Below, in pieces: positions 17,708-26,318 of a stretch of DNA of 56,491 nt. The notes below the pieces were generated by a model. The model saw nothing but the letters and a program-made list of their open reading frames with translations. It had not been told where the DNA came from and did not search any database. Each line of letters opens with the position of its first letter. The first letter of the stretch is position 1. The DNA is from Planctomycetaceae bacterium (GTDB lineage Bacteria > Planctomycetota > Planctomycetia > Pirellulales > Pirellulaceae). Location: assembly GCA_007121535.1 (NCBI GenBank), contig SKKK01000025.1, positions 1 to 56,491 of the forward strand. Reading direction: 5' to 3'. The translations under genes were made by a program, and so were the position numbers.

Positions 17708-18888
17708 AGTCCCATCTCCCGCTTGACTTGACAAAAGGCGTCGATCGCAAAGTCCAGGTCCCGGGAAGTGTGAGCCGCCGAAATCTGAGTACGAATGCGG
17801 GCCTTTCCCTTGGGGACCACGGGATACGAAAATCCGATCACGTAAATGCCTTTTTGCAACAACGCATCGGCCATCCGAGACGCCAACGCTGCGTCGCCCA
17901 ACATGATCGGAACGATCGGATGCTCGCCCGGAAGAATGTCAAAGCCACTGCCTGCCATCCCCTCGCGGAACTGACGCGTGTTGGCTTCCAGTCGATCGCG
18001 CAGCTCGGTGGAGCGTGACAGCAGCTCGATGGCCCGGATCGCCGCTCCGACGATCGGCGGCGGTAACGTGTTCGAGAACAAGTATGGCCGCGATCGCTGG
18101 CGAAGCATCTGGATGATCTCTTTCCGCCCACTGGTATAGCCGCCGCTGGCGCCGCCCAACGCTTTGCCCAACGTTCCCGTGATGACGTCGATCCGCTGGC
18201 TTACGCCGTGATGTTCCGGCGTACCACGGCCCTTGGGTCCCATGAACCCGACGGCGTGCGAGTCATCGACCATTACCAAAGCGTCGTACGCGTCAGCCAA
18301 ATCGCAGATTCCTGGCAGATTGGCGATCGAACCGTCCATCGAAAAAACACCATCGGTGGCGATCATGCGAAATCGAGCCGCCGAGGCTTCGCGTAAACGA
18401 GCCTCCAGGTCCGCCATGTCGTTGTTGCGATATCGGAATCGAGCGGCTTTGCACAGTCGCACCCCATCGATGATGCTCGCATGATTCAATTCGTCCGATA
18501 TCACGGCGTCGTCAGGACCCAAAAGCGTTTCGAATAATCCCCCGTTCGCGTCGAAGCATGAGCTGTAAAGGATGGTATCTTCGGTGCCGAGGAATTCGCT
18601 GATCTTGTCCTCCAACTCCTTATGAACCGCCTGAGTTCCGCAGATGAAACGTACCGACGCCAACCCATACCCCCAACGGTCCAACGCCTCGTGCGCCGCC
18701 GCAATCACTTCGGGATGCCCCGCCAAACCCAGATAGTTGTTCGCGCAGAGGTTCAGAACCGCAGCACCGCTTCCTACGCGAATCCGAGCACTCTGGGGAC
18801 TCTCAATGACCCGCTCGGCCTTGAACAGACCGGAATCTCTGGTTTCGTCTATTTGGGTGGACAGATATTCCCGCATGGTGCCGTACAT
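17704..18888 (-). CDS. kbl: Glycine C-acetyltransferase (2-amino-3-ketobutyrate CoA ligase)
   Basis: A 394-residue cytoplasmic PLP enzyme of the alpha-oxoamine synthase family; length matches E. coli Kbl (398). It interconverts 2-amino-3-oxobutanoate plus CoA and glycine plus acetyl-CoA in threonine degradation. Seen: [35 protein letters not shown], the PLP-binding [15 protein letters not shown] and the lysine motif [14 protein letters not shown] near residue 240. ATG 18888 follows AAAGGGA; ATG 18876 is possible. Threonine dehydrogenase (tdh), its usual partner, is not adjacent. The gene heads a minus-strand unit with the TPR and DUF2752 genes and is divergent from rplU. Confidence 0.93.
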   Translation of the reverse strand: MYGTMREYLSTQIDETRDSGLFKAERVIESPQSARIRVGSGAAVLNLCANNYLGLAGHPEVIAAAHEALDRWGYGLASVRFICGTQAVHKELEDKISEFLGTEDTILYSSCFDANGGLFETLLGPDDAVISDELNHASIIDGVRLCKAARFRYRNNDMADLEARLREASAARFRMIATDGVFSMDGSIANLPGICDLADAYDALVMVDDSHAVGFMGPKGRGTPEHHGVSQRIDVITGTLGKALGGASGGYTSGRKEIIQMLRQRSRPYLFSNTLPPPIVGAAIRAIELLSRSTELRDRLEANTRQFREGMAGSGFDILPGEHPIVPIMLGDAALASRMADALLQKGIYVIGFSYPVVPKGKARIRTQISAAHTSRDLDFAIDAFCQVKREMGL

Positions 18889-19103
18889 TATCGTATTCCC
18901 TTTTGCGCGACCCGATTGCCCATTTCGATTTCGTTACCCGGGTCCAGACCGACGAGGCGGTTTTCGCCTGAGTTGACCGATCGGCACTCGACAGCCCGAT
19001 CAAAGTCGACTAGAATCCGCGATTCGTCCATCGGTCGTGAAGCGGGCCAGGTCCCGTAACAGATATTAGTCAACGTTCATTACTACCGTACCAGGTGACG
19101 CGC

Positions 19104-19415
19104 ATGTATGCGATTATTGCAGATGGTGGCCGACAATACAAAGTGGAGGAAGGTCAGGAATTGGAGATCGATTACCGAGAGATCTCGACCGGTGAAGAAC
19201 TCACGTTCGATCGGGTGCTGGCAGTATCTGGAGAAGAGGGCCTGAAACTGGGCCAACCGTCCGTCGATGGTGCTCACGTTACGGCCAAAGTGTTGGGTCC
19301 GATCAAAGGCGAAAAGATCTTCGTCCAAAAGCTCCGGTGCCGCAAGAATTCCCGGCGTCGCACCGGCCATCGCCAGATCTTCACACGAATTCGGATCAGC
19401 AAGATCTCCGCCTAA
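19104..19415 (+). CDS. rplU: 50S ribosomal protein L21
   Basis: A 103-residue protein beginning MYAIIADGGRQYKVEEGQEL and containing FDRVLAVSGEEGLKLGQPSV, KVLGPIKGEKIFVQKLRCRK and RRRTGHRQIFTRIRISKI, all typical of L21. ATG 19104 is the homologous start; a GTG three codons earlier is less likely. In most bacteria rpmA (L27) follows immediately; here a palindromic repeat and tRNA-Leu follow instead, so L27 must be encoded elsewhere. The 215-base gap to kbl (18889-19103) holds the divergent promoters; no further gene is seen there. Confidence 0.95.
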   Translation: MYAIIADGGRQYKVEEGQELEIDYREISTGEELTFDRVLAVSGEEGLKLGQPSVDGAHVTAKVLGPIKGEKIFVQKLRCRKNSRRRTGHRQIFTRIRISKISA

Positions 19416-19445
19416 TGCGTTGTCCAGGCGAAAAATGGGGATTGT

Positions 19446-19505
19446 GAGCGGCACGGCGCTAGCCGCCGGTTCTGGTCACCACCGGCGGCTAGCGCCGAGC
19501 CGCTC
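19446..19505. repeat. 25-bp inverted repeat of the GCTAGC family downstream of rplU, possible terminator
   Basis: The left arm 19446-19470 (GAGCGGCACGGCGCTAGCCG then CCGGT) pairs with the right arm 19481-19505 with a single mismatch, leaving a 10-base loop. No T-run follows. The same core GGCGCTAGCC recurs as a half-site at 37251-37275 and in tandem at 37358-37548 and 38952-39038. It could terminate transcription between rplU and tRNA-Leu, but its recurrence shows it belongs to a dispersed repeat family. Confidence 0.8.
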
Positions 19506-19614
19506 AGGGATCTGTTGTGGACCGAATCCACAAGAATTTCACGGACCGTCAGATTTCGCATCAGGTTGACGGTCCCGCATTTTCGTATAGATTAATAGAT
19601 TAACCGATATGCCT

Positions 19615-19699
19615 GCGGGAATGGCGGAATTGGCAGACGCGCCAGGTTGAGGGCCTGGTGGGGGTTAACCCCGTGCAGGTTCAAGTCCTGTTTCCCGCA
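19615..19699 (+). tRNA. tRNA-Leu (anticodon GAG)
   Basis: An 85-base type II tRNA. The acceptor stem GCGGGAA pairs with TTCCCGC (19692-19698), with discriminator A at 19699. The anticodon arm is CCAGG-TTGAGGG-CCTGG, giving GAG, which reads CUC/CUU leucine codons. A long variable arm (TGGGGGTTAACCCCGT) and a T-arm GCAGGTTCAAGTCCTG are clear. CCA is not encoded. Confidence 0.96.
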
Positions 19700-19713
19700 C
19701 TGTTGCTCATCCA

Positions 19714-20412
19714 TTATCGCCGACGTCGTCCCCAGTAAGAATCAGTAAAGGGGCGGCTCGGAGTCGCGCGAGGCGGTTCCGGCAGATTGGGGATTTGGCC
19801 CGCACGATAGCCCTCTTGGGGTGGTCGGTAAAGATATGGGGGCGTGCCATGGTCGTACTCCGGTAGGCGTCTGGTTTGACCCGTATTCAAGTTGTACGAG
19901 TATACCGGGCCCACACTGGAGAAGAACGGCGTGGGACTCACTCGAACATGGCGGCGATCAGGCGAGACGACTGCCGAAGCCCCAAAGTGGGTTCCCTGAG
20001 GCAACCAAGTGATGATCGGCATGTAGCCAACCGCGTTGTAACGGCGCCACCAGAGGTCGTTTTCCAACATCTGCCGCAGCCAGATGGCTCGTTGAAGTTC
20101 GAACTGAGCCTGTTCGAGCATCTCATCCGCATGGCGTCGAGGAAACCGCTGAGCCAACGCCACATTGGTCAGCGCGTCGATTTGGGCTGGGTTCATGCGG
20201 CTCAGTCGCCGCTGCATGTTCCGGATTTCGCCAGGATTGTCCAGGCCCTGAACGAGTTGTTCGCGCAACCAATTTCGCTTCTGGGCCGTTGTGTTCAGTA
20301 CCGGTGGTTCGACAACCGGCGCCTCAGGGTATTCGCTCGCATCATCCTGCGACCATGCCGTCGCAGATACTGCGATCATGATCGTCATGCTGGTCATTTT
20401 CAGCCATCTCAT
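19714..20412 (-). CDS. Secreted hypothetical protein
   Basis: A 232-residue protein I do not recognise. The N-terminus MRWLKMTSMTIMIAVSATAW then SQDD looks like a signal peptide with cleavage near residue 21. A helical middle contains NTTAQKRNWLREQLVQGLDN and RMNPAQIDALTNVALAQRFP. A likely beta-rich part follows with ITWLPQGTHFGASAVVSPD and FFSSVGPVYSYNLNTGQT. The tail is proline- and arginine-rich, ending GRRRR. It converges on tRNA-Leu, only 14 bases from its 3' end. Probably a periplasmic or surface protein of the planctomycete core. Confidence 0.75.
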   Translation of the reverse strand: MRWLKMTSMTIMIAVSATAWSQDDASEYPEAPVVEPPVLNTTAQKRNWLREQLVQGLDNPGEIRNMQRRLSRMNPAQIDALTNVALAQRFPRRHADEMLEQAQFELQRAIWLRQMLENDLWWRRYNAVGYMPIITWLPQGTHFGASAVVSPDRRHVRVSPTPFFSSVGPVYSYNLNTGQTRRLPEYDHGTPPYLYRPPQEGYRAGQIPNLPEPPRATPSRPFTDSYWGRRRR

Positions 20413-21017
20413 GTTCCACGCTCCTTCCTTTTCCTACCTCTCAGGTCGCCAACCCTTTTCAAGAGAAGTGCAACCCGTGTGCCATCTTGGGACCTACAAA
20501 TGAATTCGTTTCGCCTGATGGTCATTATATGCGGATTGAACCGGAAATGGCAAGAAATCTGAAACTCGCCAACTTTGTACATAAGCTGTGATACAACACC
20601 GCGCCATCAGATTGACGACGCGGTGCCATCGTTTGGTTGGCGCCGGAGGTCGTAAGCACCAGCCACGAGTTTCTTGTCATTTCGGGCAGCGTTGCATGGG
20701 TGAAGCAGTGGGTCCCGCGCGCTGAGCGGGACCATGCAGGCCCCGCTCAGCGCACGGGGGGCCCCCGGGGGCGGGAGTCGTTTTCGGGCAACGACCAACC
20801 CGCGTGGAAACGAGCTTGCGCCAAAAACGACGCCTGACCCCTTCCCCCCGATTCCCCCAAGAAATACGTAGCCAAGGGTACATTACGCAAGTTCCCATTT
20901 GCACTTCGGGTAACCGATACCTTGGGCTATTGTCAGAAAGATCGATTCGGCGCTAAGATGATTGACAAGTTGTAATCCGATGGGACACTTTCCTGATCGA
21001 CTGAAAGGATGGCTCGA
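20413..21017. other. 605-base intergenic region with palindromes only
   Basis: No gene is supported here. Around 20706-20726 a small hairpin GTCCCGC-GCGCTGA-GCGGGAC is seen, followed by G/C-rich inverted sequence to about 20770 and then the palindromic element at 20767-20841. The upstream regulatory sequence of the lipoprotein gene at 21018 must lie at its right end. Confidence 0.6.
20767..20841. repeat. MITE-like palindromic element, GGGGTC...TCGTTTT family (copy 1)
   Basis: The left arm (about 20767-20791) reads GGGGGCGGGAGTCGTTTTCG then GGCAA. The complement of the right arm (about 20815-20841) reads GGGGTCAGGCGTCGTTTTTG then GCGCAA. The arms are imperfect inverted repeats and share their core with the elements at 26182-26315 and 36075-36197. 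There is no coding capacity, so any transposase would be supplied in trans. Confidence 0.65.
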
Positions 21018-21470
21018 ATGTTTCGATTTCGATGGGTGGTCTTGGCAGCCTGTAGCGCTGTGTTCAGCGTTGGGTGTGGCGGTTCGAAGGTTGCCGAGTT
21101 GACGGCGGAAGTGCAGCAGTTGAAGAGTCGCGTAGCCGATTTGGAGGCTGAACGTGTTGCTATGGAAACTGAACTGTCGGCTGCCCAGGCGGACTTGGCT
21201 CGGATGGAAGAAATCCGGACCGGGTACGAGACGGCCCGCGTCGAATTCCAGAAGAACCTGGCGCAACTGGCCCCGGTGCTGGGGCTCACAGGATCTCCCC
21301 TGCCGCCGTTCGAACAGTTGAGCGACAGCAGTTGGGTCGATCGATTTGCACCCAGCGGGGATCTGACCACCGGGTTGAAGGACTTGAAAGACTTGGAGCA
21401 GCAGTTCCGGGGCCTTCTGGAAGCTGCCGGCGAAGGGCTACCCGAACTGAAGCCGCCAGCGGACGATTAG
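21018..21470 (+). CDS. Putative lipoprotein with a coiled coil
   Basis: About 150 residues from ATG 21018, which has AAAGGA eight bases upstream; ATG 21009 is too close to that site. The N-terminus MFRFRWVVLAACSAVFSVGC contains a lipobox (SVGC), so the mature protein would start with a lipidated cysteine followed by GG. Residues about 25-75 form a heptad-rich coiled coil (VAELTAEVQQLKSRVADLEA). The C-terminal part has no recognised domain. Presumably it is a membrane-tethered structural protein. It stands alone, convergent with the oxidoreductase gene at 21504. Confidence 0.75.
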   Translation: MFRFRWVVLAACSAVFSVGCGGSKVAELTAEVQQLKSRVADLEAERVAMETELSAAQADLARMEEIRTGYETARVEFQKNLAQLAPVLGLTGSPLPPFEQLSDSSWVDRFAPSGDLTTGLKDLKDLEQQFRGLLEAAGEGLPELKPPADD

Positions 21471-21503
21471 CCAGGATTACTTGTGGGGCTCCTGAGTCAG
21501 CGC

Positions 21504-22853
21504 CTAAAACACTTCCGTGAATCCGGGCATGGCGATCGGGTAGGCGCCGTGCTCGTTCGGCTGGACGGGGGCCGGGCAATCGAGCGTTAAATCGTCCAGC
21601 CCCGGGGCCAGTTCCAAGTCCGAGGCCATGGCTTCTTCCCAAGTGATCATCTTGCCGGATTCGGCGGCCATCCGCCCGAGGATTCCCGTCATGCCGGCTT
21701 TCGCGGAACGCAACGTCTCGTTGTATGGTTGATCGTTGCGGATCGCTTCCACCAGCCGATCCAGTTCCACCTGGTACTGATTGGCAGCGGTACCTTCGAA
21801 ATTCCAGATCTGGTTGTCCGCCGTCTGGTGGTAACCCTTGTAGATCTTCGGGTCCGTGATGCCTTCGCCCAGCACGGCAGAGCCTTTGGTTCCGTGGATG
21901 ACATTCCCGAAGAATCCCCAGCAATTGGCCATGTGGCGGCCCTGAGCGAACAGTCGGGTACCGTCCGGGAAATGGTACTCGACGGCATAATGGTCGAACA
22001 ACTGATCGGGCTCGTTGCGGACTTGACGACCGCCCTGCCCCTGGGCGGATACCGGCCAGGCATCCTTGACCCAGCAGCATACGTCCAAGTTATGGATCAA
22101 CCAATCCAGCAAGAAACTGCCGTTGACCCAAGTGAAGCAGCTATAGTTTTGAACCTGATGCGCCAGTTCGCTCATGCCTTCGCTACGCGGCCGGAACCCG
22201 ACGGGCCCGTGAGCGCGGTAGGCCCACGCGGTGATCACGTCGCCGATGATCCCGTCGTGAATTCGGGCGACCGCTTCCTGTAACGGCTGGTAATGACGGC
22301 TCATCAGCCCGCCAGCGATCTTCAGGTTCTTGCTGGTCGCTTGCTCGCCGGCTCGGATGACCCGCCGAGTTCCCGGAGCGTCGACGGCGAACGACTTTTC
22401 CATGAAGACGTGGCAGTCCTTCTGGACGGCGTACTCCAGGTGCTGCGGCCGAAAGGCGGGCGGCGCGGCCAGCAGGACCAGGTCGCCTTTGCCCAAACAG
22501 TCGATGGCTTTGCGAAAACCATCCAGCCCGACAAAACGGCGCTCGGGCGGAACATCCACCTGATCGCCAAAGCGGTTCGAAAGGCTGTTGTAACTGCTCT
22601 GCACCCGGGCATCGAAAGCATCGGACATGGCGACCAGCTTGATCGGTCCGGCCGTGGATAACGCATTCAACGCCGCGCCCGTACCGCGTCCACCGCAACC
22701 GATCAGGGCCACGTTGATCGTGTTGTTCTCGGCCGCATGAACGCGCGCCGGGATGGCACTCGCCAGCGCCGCCGTGGTCAATGTTACTCCGGAACGCTTC
22801 AGGAAATCACGCCGGTTGGTGTCGGGTTGTTGCGAACTGGGGCAAGGCTGCAT
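21504..22853 (-). CDS. Tat-exported Gfo/Idh/MocA family oxidoreductase
   Basis: A 449-residue protein. A twin-arginine signal (NRRDFLKRSGVTLTTAAL...ARVHA) is followed by an N-terminal NAD(P)-binding Rossmann fold (INVALIGCGGRGTGAALNAL). A VFMEKSFAVD segment corresponds to the family's EKP motif but with the proline replaced by serine. The C-terminal alpha/beta domain contains HNLDVCCWV (the HxxD-type site) and GNVIHGTKGSAVLGEGI. The family oxidises or reduces sugars and related polyols. Planctomycetes carry many exported paralogues of unknown substrate. It is divergent from the second paralogue at 23186. Confidence 0.88.
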   Translation of the reverse strand: MQPCPSSQQPDTNRRDFLKRSGVTLTTAALASAIPARVHAAENNTINVALIGCGGRGTGAALNALSTAGPIKLVAMSDAFDARVQSSYNSLSNRFGDQVDVPPERRFVGLDGFRKAIDCLGKGDLVLLAAPPAFRPQHLEYAVQKDCHVFMEKSFAVDAPGTRRVIRAGEQATSKNLKIAGGLMSRHYQPLQEAVARIHDGIIGDVITAWAYRAHGPVGFRPRSEGMSELAHQVQNYSCFTWVNGSFLLDWLIHNLDVCCWVKDAWPVSAQGQGGRQVRNEPDQLFDHYAVEYHFPDGTRLFAQGRHMANCWGFFGNVIHGTKGSAVLGEGITDPKIYKGYHQTADNQIWNFEGTAANQYQVELDRLVEAIRNDQPYNETLRSAKAGMTGILGRMAAESGKMITWEEAMASDLELAPGLDDLTLDCPAPVQPNEHGAYPIAMPGFTEVF

Positions 22854-23185
22854 GGTTGGACCTTTCCTGTGGGAAAAACGTGCAAATCTTTGGCGAAAAA
22901 ACTACACGCAACCAACAGACCGTCGCCTCCCCACAAATCGGAGAACAACCATCGATTGTCGGCTGGTGCGAATTGCTCGCAGTCATTGCGGCCATTAGGG
23001 CATGATTATCCGTGGCCGGCAAGTAGGCAACGCCAATCTGGTACCCCGTAGCCACGTTCTCCGGAACGTGGTAATTCCCCGACTTGTTTCAGCAACGACG
23101 GGCAGACACCGGGAGGCGAGATGTGCTAGGATATTAGCATCGATTTCTCGAAACCAGTTCGTATTCAGATCCAGAGGGAATGGTT
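22854..23185. other. 332-base divergent intergenic region with a hairpin at 23052-23071
   Basis: This separates the two divergent Gfo/Idh/MocA genes and must contain both promoters. The only structure I see is the perfect hairpin CCACGTTC-TCCG-GAACGTGG at 23052-23071. It could be an operator or a small extragenic palindrome. Confidence 0.5.
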
Positions 23186-24547
23186 ATGTCGCAGCATCTT
23201 ACTCGACGACAGGTACTGGGCGGCGCGATGGCCACCGGAGCAACGTTCACCATCCTGCCACGACACGTGTTGGGCGGTGCCGGGCATACGGCCCCAAGTG
23301 ACAAGCTGGCATTGGCCGGTATCGGCGTGGGTGGTATCGGCTTCCCGCAATTGCAGGCATGTGAACAAGCCGGTTTCGAAATCGTGGCCTTGTGCGACGT
23401 CGACCACGTGTACGCCAAGAGGACGCTGGACCGTTGGCCCGACGCCAGGCGGTTCCGCGATTTCCGCGAGATGTACGAGGAGATGGACGACCGGATCGAT
23501 GCCATTTACTGCGGGACTCCGGACCATTCGCACGCGGTGGTTGTGTTGCCTGCGCTGCGGCGGAAAAAGCACGTGTGTTGTGTCAAGCCCATCACACGAA
23601 CGATCGTCGAATCGCGCAAGGTGGTGCAAACGGCGTTGGATGGGGGCGTGGCTACGACGGATACCTCGGCTTCCAACACAAACGAAGCCGCATGCCGCAC
23701 GTGCGAATTGATCTGGGCTGGTGCGATCGGACCGGTGCGCGAACTGCACCTGTGGAGCGATCGGCCTTGGTGGCCCCAAGGCATGACGCGCCCCGCTGGA
23801 AACGACGCCGTCCCCGACACATTGGACTGGGATCTATGGATCGGGCCGGCCCCCATGCGTCCCTTCAAAGCCGAGTGGCCCGAGGGGCACTTGGCGCTCG
23901 AGCAGATCGAGCGGCGACTTCGCTCGGCGGTCTACCACCCGTGGAATTTTCGCGGCTGGTGGGATTTCGGTACAGGCTCGTTGGGCGACATGGGTTGCCA
24001 TCACGTCAACACGCCGCTGCGCGCACTGAAACTGAAGCACCCGACCACGATCTCCGCCATGTCCACCAAGGTAATGCCCGAAACGGCGCCCCTGGCATCG
24101 GTTGTCACCTACGAATTCCCGGCTCGCGATGACATGCCGCCGTTGCGGGCGGTGTGGTACGACGGCGGCTTGAAGCCATTGAGTCCCATCCCGGACATCC
24201 CTCTGGGCGGAAGCGGAGAAATGTACGTCGGCGACGAAGGGGTCATGATCGGCCCTCGCATCTATCCGGAAGAACGAGCCAAAAAATTTGCCGACGTGCC
24301 TCGGACACTGCCCCGCCGTCCTGGAAATTATCGCGAATGGATCGAAGCCTGCCGCGGCGGGGAACCGGCCGGGTCGCATTTCCCGGTGGCTGGGCTGCTG
24401 ACGGAATTCGTGCTGCTAGGCAACATCGCCATCCGTACAGGCAAAGCATTGGAATGGGATGGCGCCGCCGGTCAGTTCACCAACGAGGATGCTGCCAACC
24501 AATTGCTGCACGACGAGTATCGCGAGGGCTGGTCGCTGGACGCGTGA
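23186..24547 (+). CDS. Tat-exported Gfo/Idh/MocA family oxidoreductase (second paralogue)
   Basis: About 453 residues from ATG 23186, six bases after GAGGGA; ATG 23180 lies directly on that site and is less likely. The N-terminus TRRQVLGGAMATGATFTILP is a Tat-type signal. The Rossmann part reads LALAGIGVGGIGFPQLQACE. YCGTPDHSHAVVVLPALRRK and HVCCVKPITRTI cover the family's CTPxxxH and KP region. The C-terminal part has GSLGDMGCHHVNTPLRALKL. The motif WWDFGTGSLGDMGCH is characteristic of the planctomycete subgroup. Substrate unknown. It is convergent with the kinase gene, with four bases between the stops. Confidence 0.88.
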   Translation: MSQHLTRRQVLGGAMATGATFTILPRHVLGGAGHTAPSDKLALAGIGVGGIGFPQLQACEQAGFEIVALCDVDHVYAKRTLDRWPDARRFRDFREMYEEMDDRIDAIYCGTPDHSHAVVVLPALRRKKHVCCVKPITRTIVESRKVVQTALDGGVATTDTSASNTNEAACRTCELIWAGAIGPVRELHLWSDRPWWPQGMTRPAGNDAVPDTLDWDLWIGPAPMRPFKAEWPEGHLALEQIERRLRSAVYHPWNFRGWWDFGTGSLGDMGCHHVNTPLRALKLKHPTTISAMSTKVMPETAPLASVVTYEFPARDDMPPLRAVWYDGGLKPLSPIPDIPLGGSGEMYVGDEGVMIGPRIYPEERAKKFADVPRTLPRRPGNYREWIEACRGGEPAGSHFPVAGLLTEFVLLGNIAIRTGKALEWDGAAGQFTNEDAANQLLHDEYREGWSLDA

Positions 24548-24551
24548 GGGG

Positions 24552-25442
24552 TCAAGCTGCATTCCGGCGGGGAAAGGTCAAGATCTCCAGGCGATTCAAC
24601 TCGCGGACCAGAGCTTCCGTACCCGGACGCCGATGGGGTTGTTTCGCGAGCATGGCCAACACCAGCCGGGCGACGGGTACGGCCAGCCGTGGATGAAACC
24701 GACGCGGATCGGGTGGTACGTCGTGCAGATGCGCCTCGGCTAACTCGGCCGCTTGCCGGACTTCGAAAGGCAATCGGCCCGTCAGCATCCGGTACAGGGT
24801 GACCCCCAAGGCATACACGTCCGACGCGGGCTGCAAGTCGACGACCGAAGTGTAGGCTTCCGGCGCTAGATAGGCCAACGTACCTGCCAACGGCCAGGGG
24901 CTGATCTGACCTTCCGCGAACGAACGAGCCAACCCCAGATCCAGCAGGACCACGTGCCCCTCGTCGGCGATAAACAGATTGCTGGGCTTTATGTCACCGT
25001 GCAACCATCCGTGCCGATGCAGTGCTGCCACTGCTTCGGCGGTTTGCCGTGCGATCCACAGCGCCAGCGGAACGGCGATCATGTCGTGCCGCCGCAGCAG
25101 TTGTTCCAGTGTATTGCCCTCCAAGTAGGGCATGACCAAATAGTACGGAGCCTGGTTCAAACGCGACGACAACACGCTGATGACGTGTTCGTGCGAGACC
25201 GATTGGGCCAACAGCGCTTCGCGCATCAGCAATCGTCGGGCGGTATCGAGCTGCTCGCCGTCGATGGGAGCGGCCAGTTTGATGGCGTAATCGGCCGGTG
25301 CATCGGCAGCCGCTTCGCGCGGTCGAGCCCGATAGACTTCCGACCAGCGGCCTTGGCCAAGCAACGAAACGAACTGCCAATTGCCAACGTGGGGCATGCT
25401 GGCAGCGCGCGCAGTGCTGGAGGTGCGGGTTGGCTCCGGCAT
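24552..25442 (-). CDS. Soluble Hanks-type Ser/Thr protein kinase
   Basis: A 296-residue kinase domain with little else. Visible motifs: glycine loop LGQGRWSEVYRA (about 29-40), YAIKLA (ATP-binding lysine), the catalytic loop HGDIKPSNLF near 148, the metal-binding LDLGLA (DLG rather than DFG), GTLAYLAPEAY (P+1 region) and SDVYALGVTLYRMLTGRLPF. All essential residues are present, so it should be active. The transmembrane and sensor domains usual in planctomycete PknB-type kinases are absent, suggesting a cytoplasmic kinase. It lies upstream, on the same strand, of nothing closely coupled. The response-regulator gene 183 bases away is on the same strand. Confidence 0.9.
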   Translation of the reverse strand: MPEPTRTSSTARAASMPHVGNWQFVSLLGQGRWSEVYRARPREAAADAPADYAIKLAAPIDGEQLDTARRLLMREALLAQSVSHEHVISVLSSRLNQAPYYLVMPYLEGNTLEQLLRRHDMIAVPLALWIARQTAEAVAALHRHGWLHGDIKPSNLFIADEGHVVLLDLGLARSFAEGQISPWPLAGTLAYLAPEAYTSVVDLQPASDVYALGVTLYRMLTGRLPFEVRQAAELAEAHLHDVPPDPRRFHPRLAVPVARLVLAMLAKQPHRRPGTEALVRELNRLEILTFPRRNAA

Positions 25443-25625
25443 GAAAACACGCTGACGAAAATAGGTAGAATCGTGAATACGCGATCAGGCGACAAGGTCG
25501 TCATCCTTAACATCGGCGTTCTGGCACCGATAAGTTAATCTCAGGACCGGCAAAGGAATATCGGTCCGGTTTTCATGGGAGCAGCAAGTGCCGTGCCGCT
25601 CAGGAAATTATTGTCGACCACGTGC

Positions 25626-26069
25626 TTAGCTGTTGATGCTGCCACTGCGGTAGATTTCGTCGAAGGGAAGGTCCTGCCGGGCATACGTTGTTCGAAGCGC
25701 GTCTCGAATCGCCGAATTCAAGTCGGCGAACCGAACCGGTTTTGGTAACACCGCGTGAGCTTGGGCCTGCCGCGCTTTCGCGGCTAGTGCCTGGTCCATG
25801 GCCGCCGAGATCAGGATGCAGGGCAGACGTGCGTGCAATTCGCGGACCCGCCGAATCGTCTCCAAACCACTTAAACGCGGCATGTGCATGTCCATCAACG
25901 CAACATGCACGGTCTCTCGACGTACCACCGCCAACGCCTCCTCGCCATCGCCAGCCAACAGAGTGCGGAAGCCCCGAGATTCCATGGCCTCTTTCAACGT
26001 CTGGCGAAAGTCGACATCGTCGTCAGTGATCAGCAGAGACGGATATTGGAGCGAAAAGTTTGACTTCAT
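25626..26069 (-). CDS. Stand-alone response regulator receiver protein
   Basis: A 147-residue CheY-like receiver domain. Acidic pocket residues sit in LLITDDDVDF, the phosphoacceptor aspartate is in VALMDMHMPRLSG (about residue 60), the switch serine is in ILISAAMD, and the conserved lysine is in AVLPKPVRFADL. A short C-terminal tail (TYARQDLPFDEIYRSGSINS) has no output domain. It is therefore a single-domain regulator that must act through protein contacts. No histidine kinase is adjacent; the closest signalling gene is the Ser/Thr kinase downstream. Confidence 0.9.
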   Translation of the reverse strand: MKSNFSLQYPSLLITDDDVDFRQTLKEAMESRGFRTLLAGDGEEALAVVRRETVHVALMDMHMPRLSGLETIRRVRELHARLPCILISAAMDQALAAKARQAQAHAVLPKPVRFADLNSAIRDALRTTYARQDLPFDEIYRSGSINS

Positions 26070-26181
26070 CGCTATTTTGGCACACTAAGGATTCGCTTGG
26101 CGAACATGCTAGCCTCAAACAACGGAAATTCACCCAATATTCTTATAGATCTCCGACGATTGCATTCCAAGGGGGGCAAGT

Positions 26182-26315
26182 GGGGTCAGACCTCGTCTTT
26201 CGTTTGTAGCAGACGCTGTTCGATGACTTCGATCACACGGCGGAGAACCGTGGCCATCACCGTTTCCGTCGCCAAGAAGTTGTGAAGACAACAAACGAAA
26301 ACGAGGTCTGACCCC
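26182..26315. mobile_element. 134-bp MITE-like element, GGGGTCAGACC inverted repeats (copy 2)
   Basis: The left arm begins GGGGTCAGACCTCGTCTTTC then GTTTGT (26182-26207). The complement of the right end reads GGGGTCAGACCTCGTTTTCG then TTTGT. The arms are about 25 bases and differ by one or two bases; the 80-base centre has no long reading frame. Similar GGGGTCAGACC termini are known around REP-associated (Y1) transposases, so a non-autonomous element is likely. It ends three bases before the antiporter stop codon and may serve as its transcription terminator. Confidence 0.75.
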
Positions 26316-26318
26316 AGA

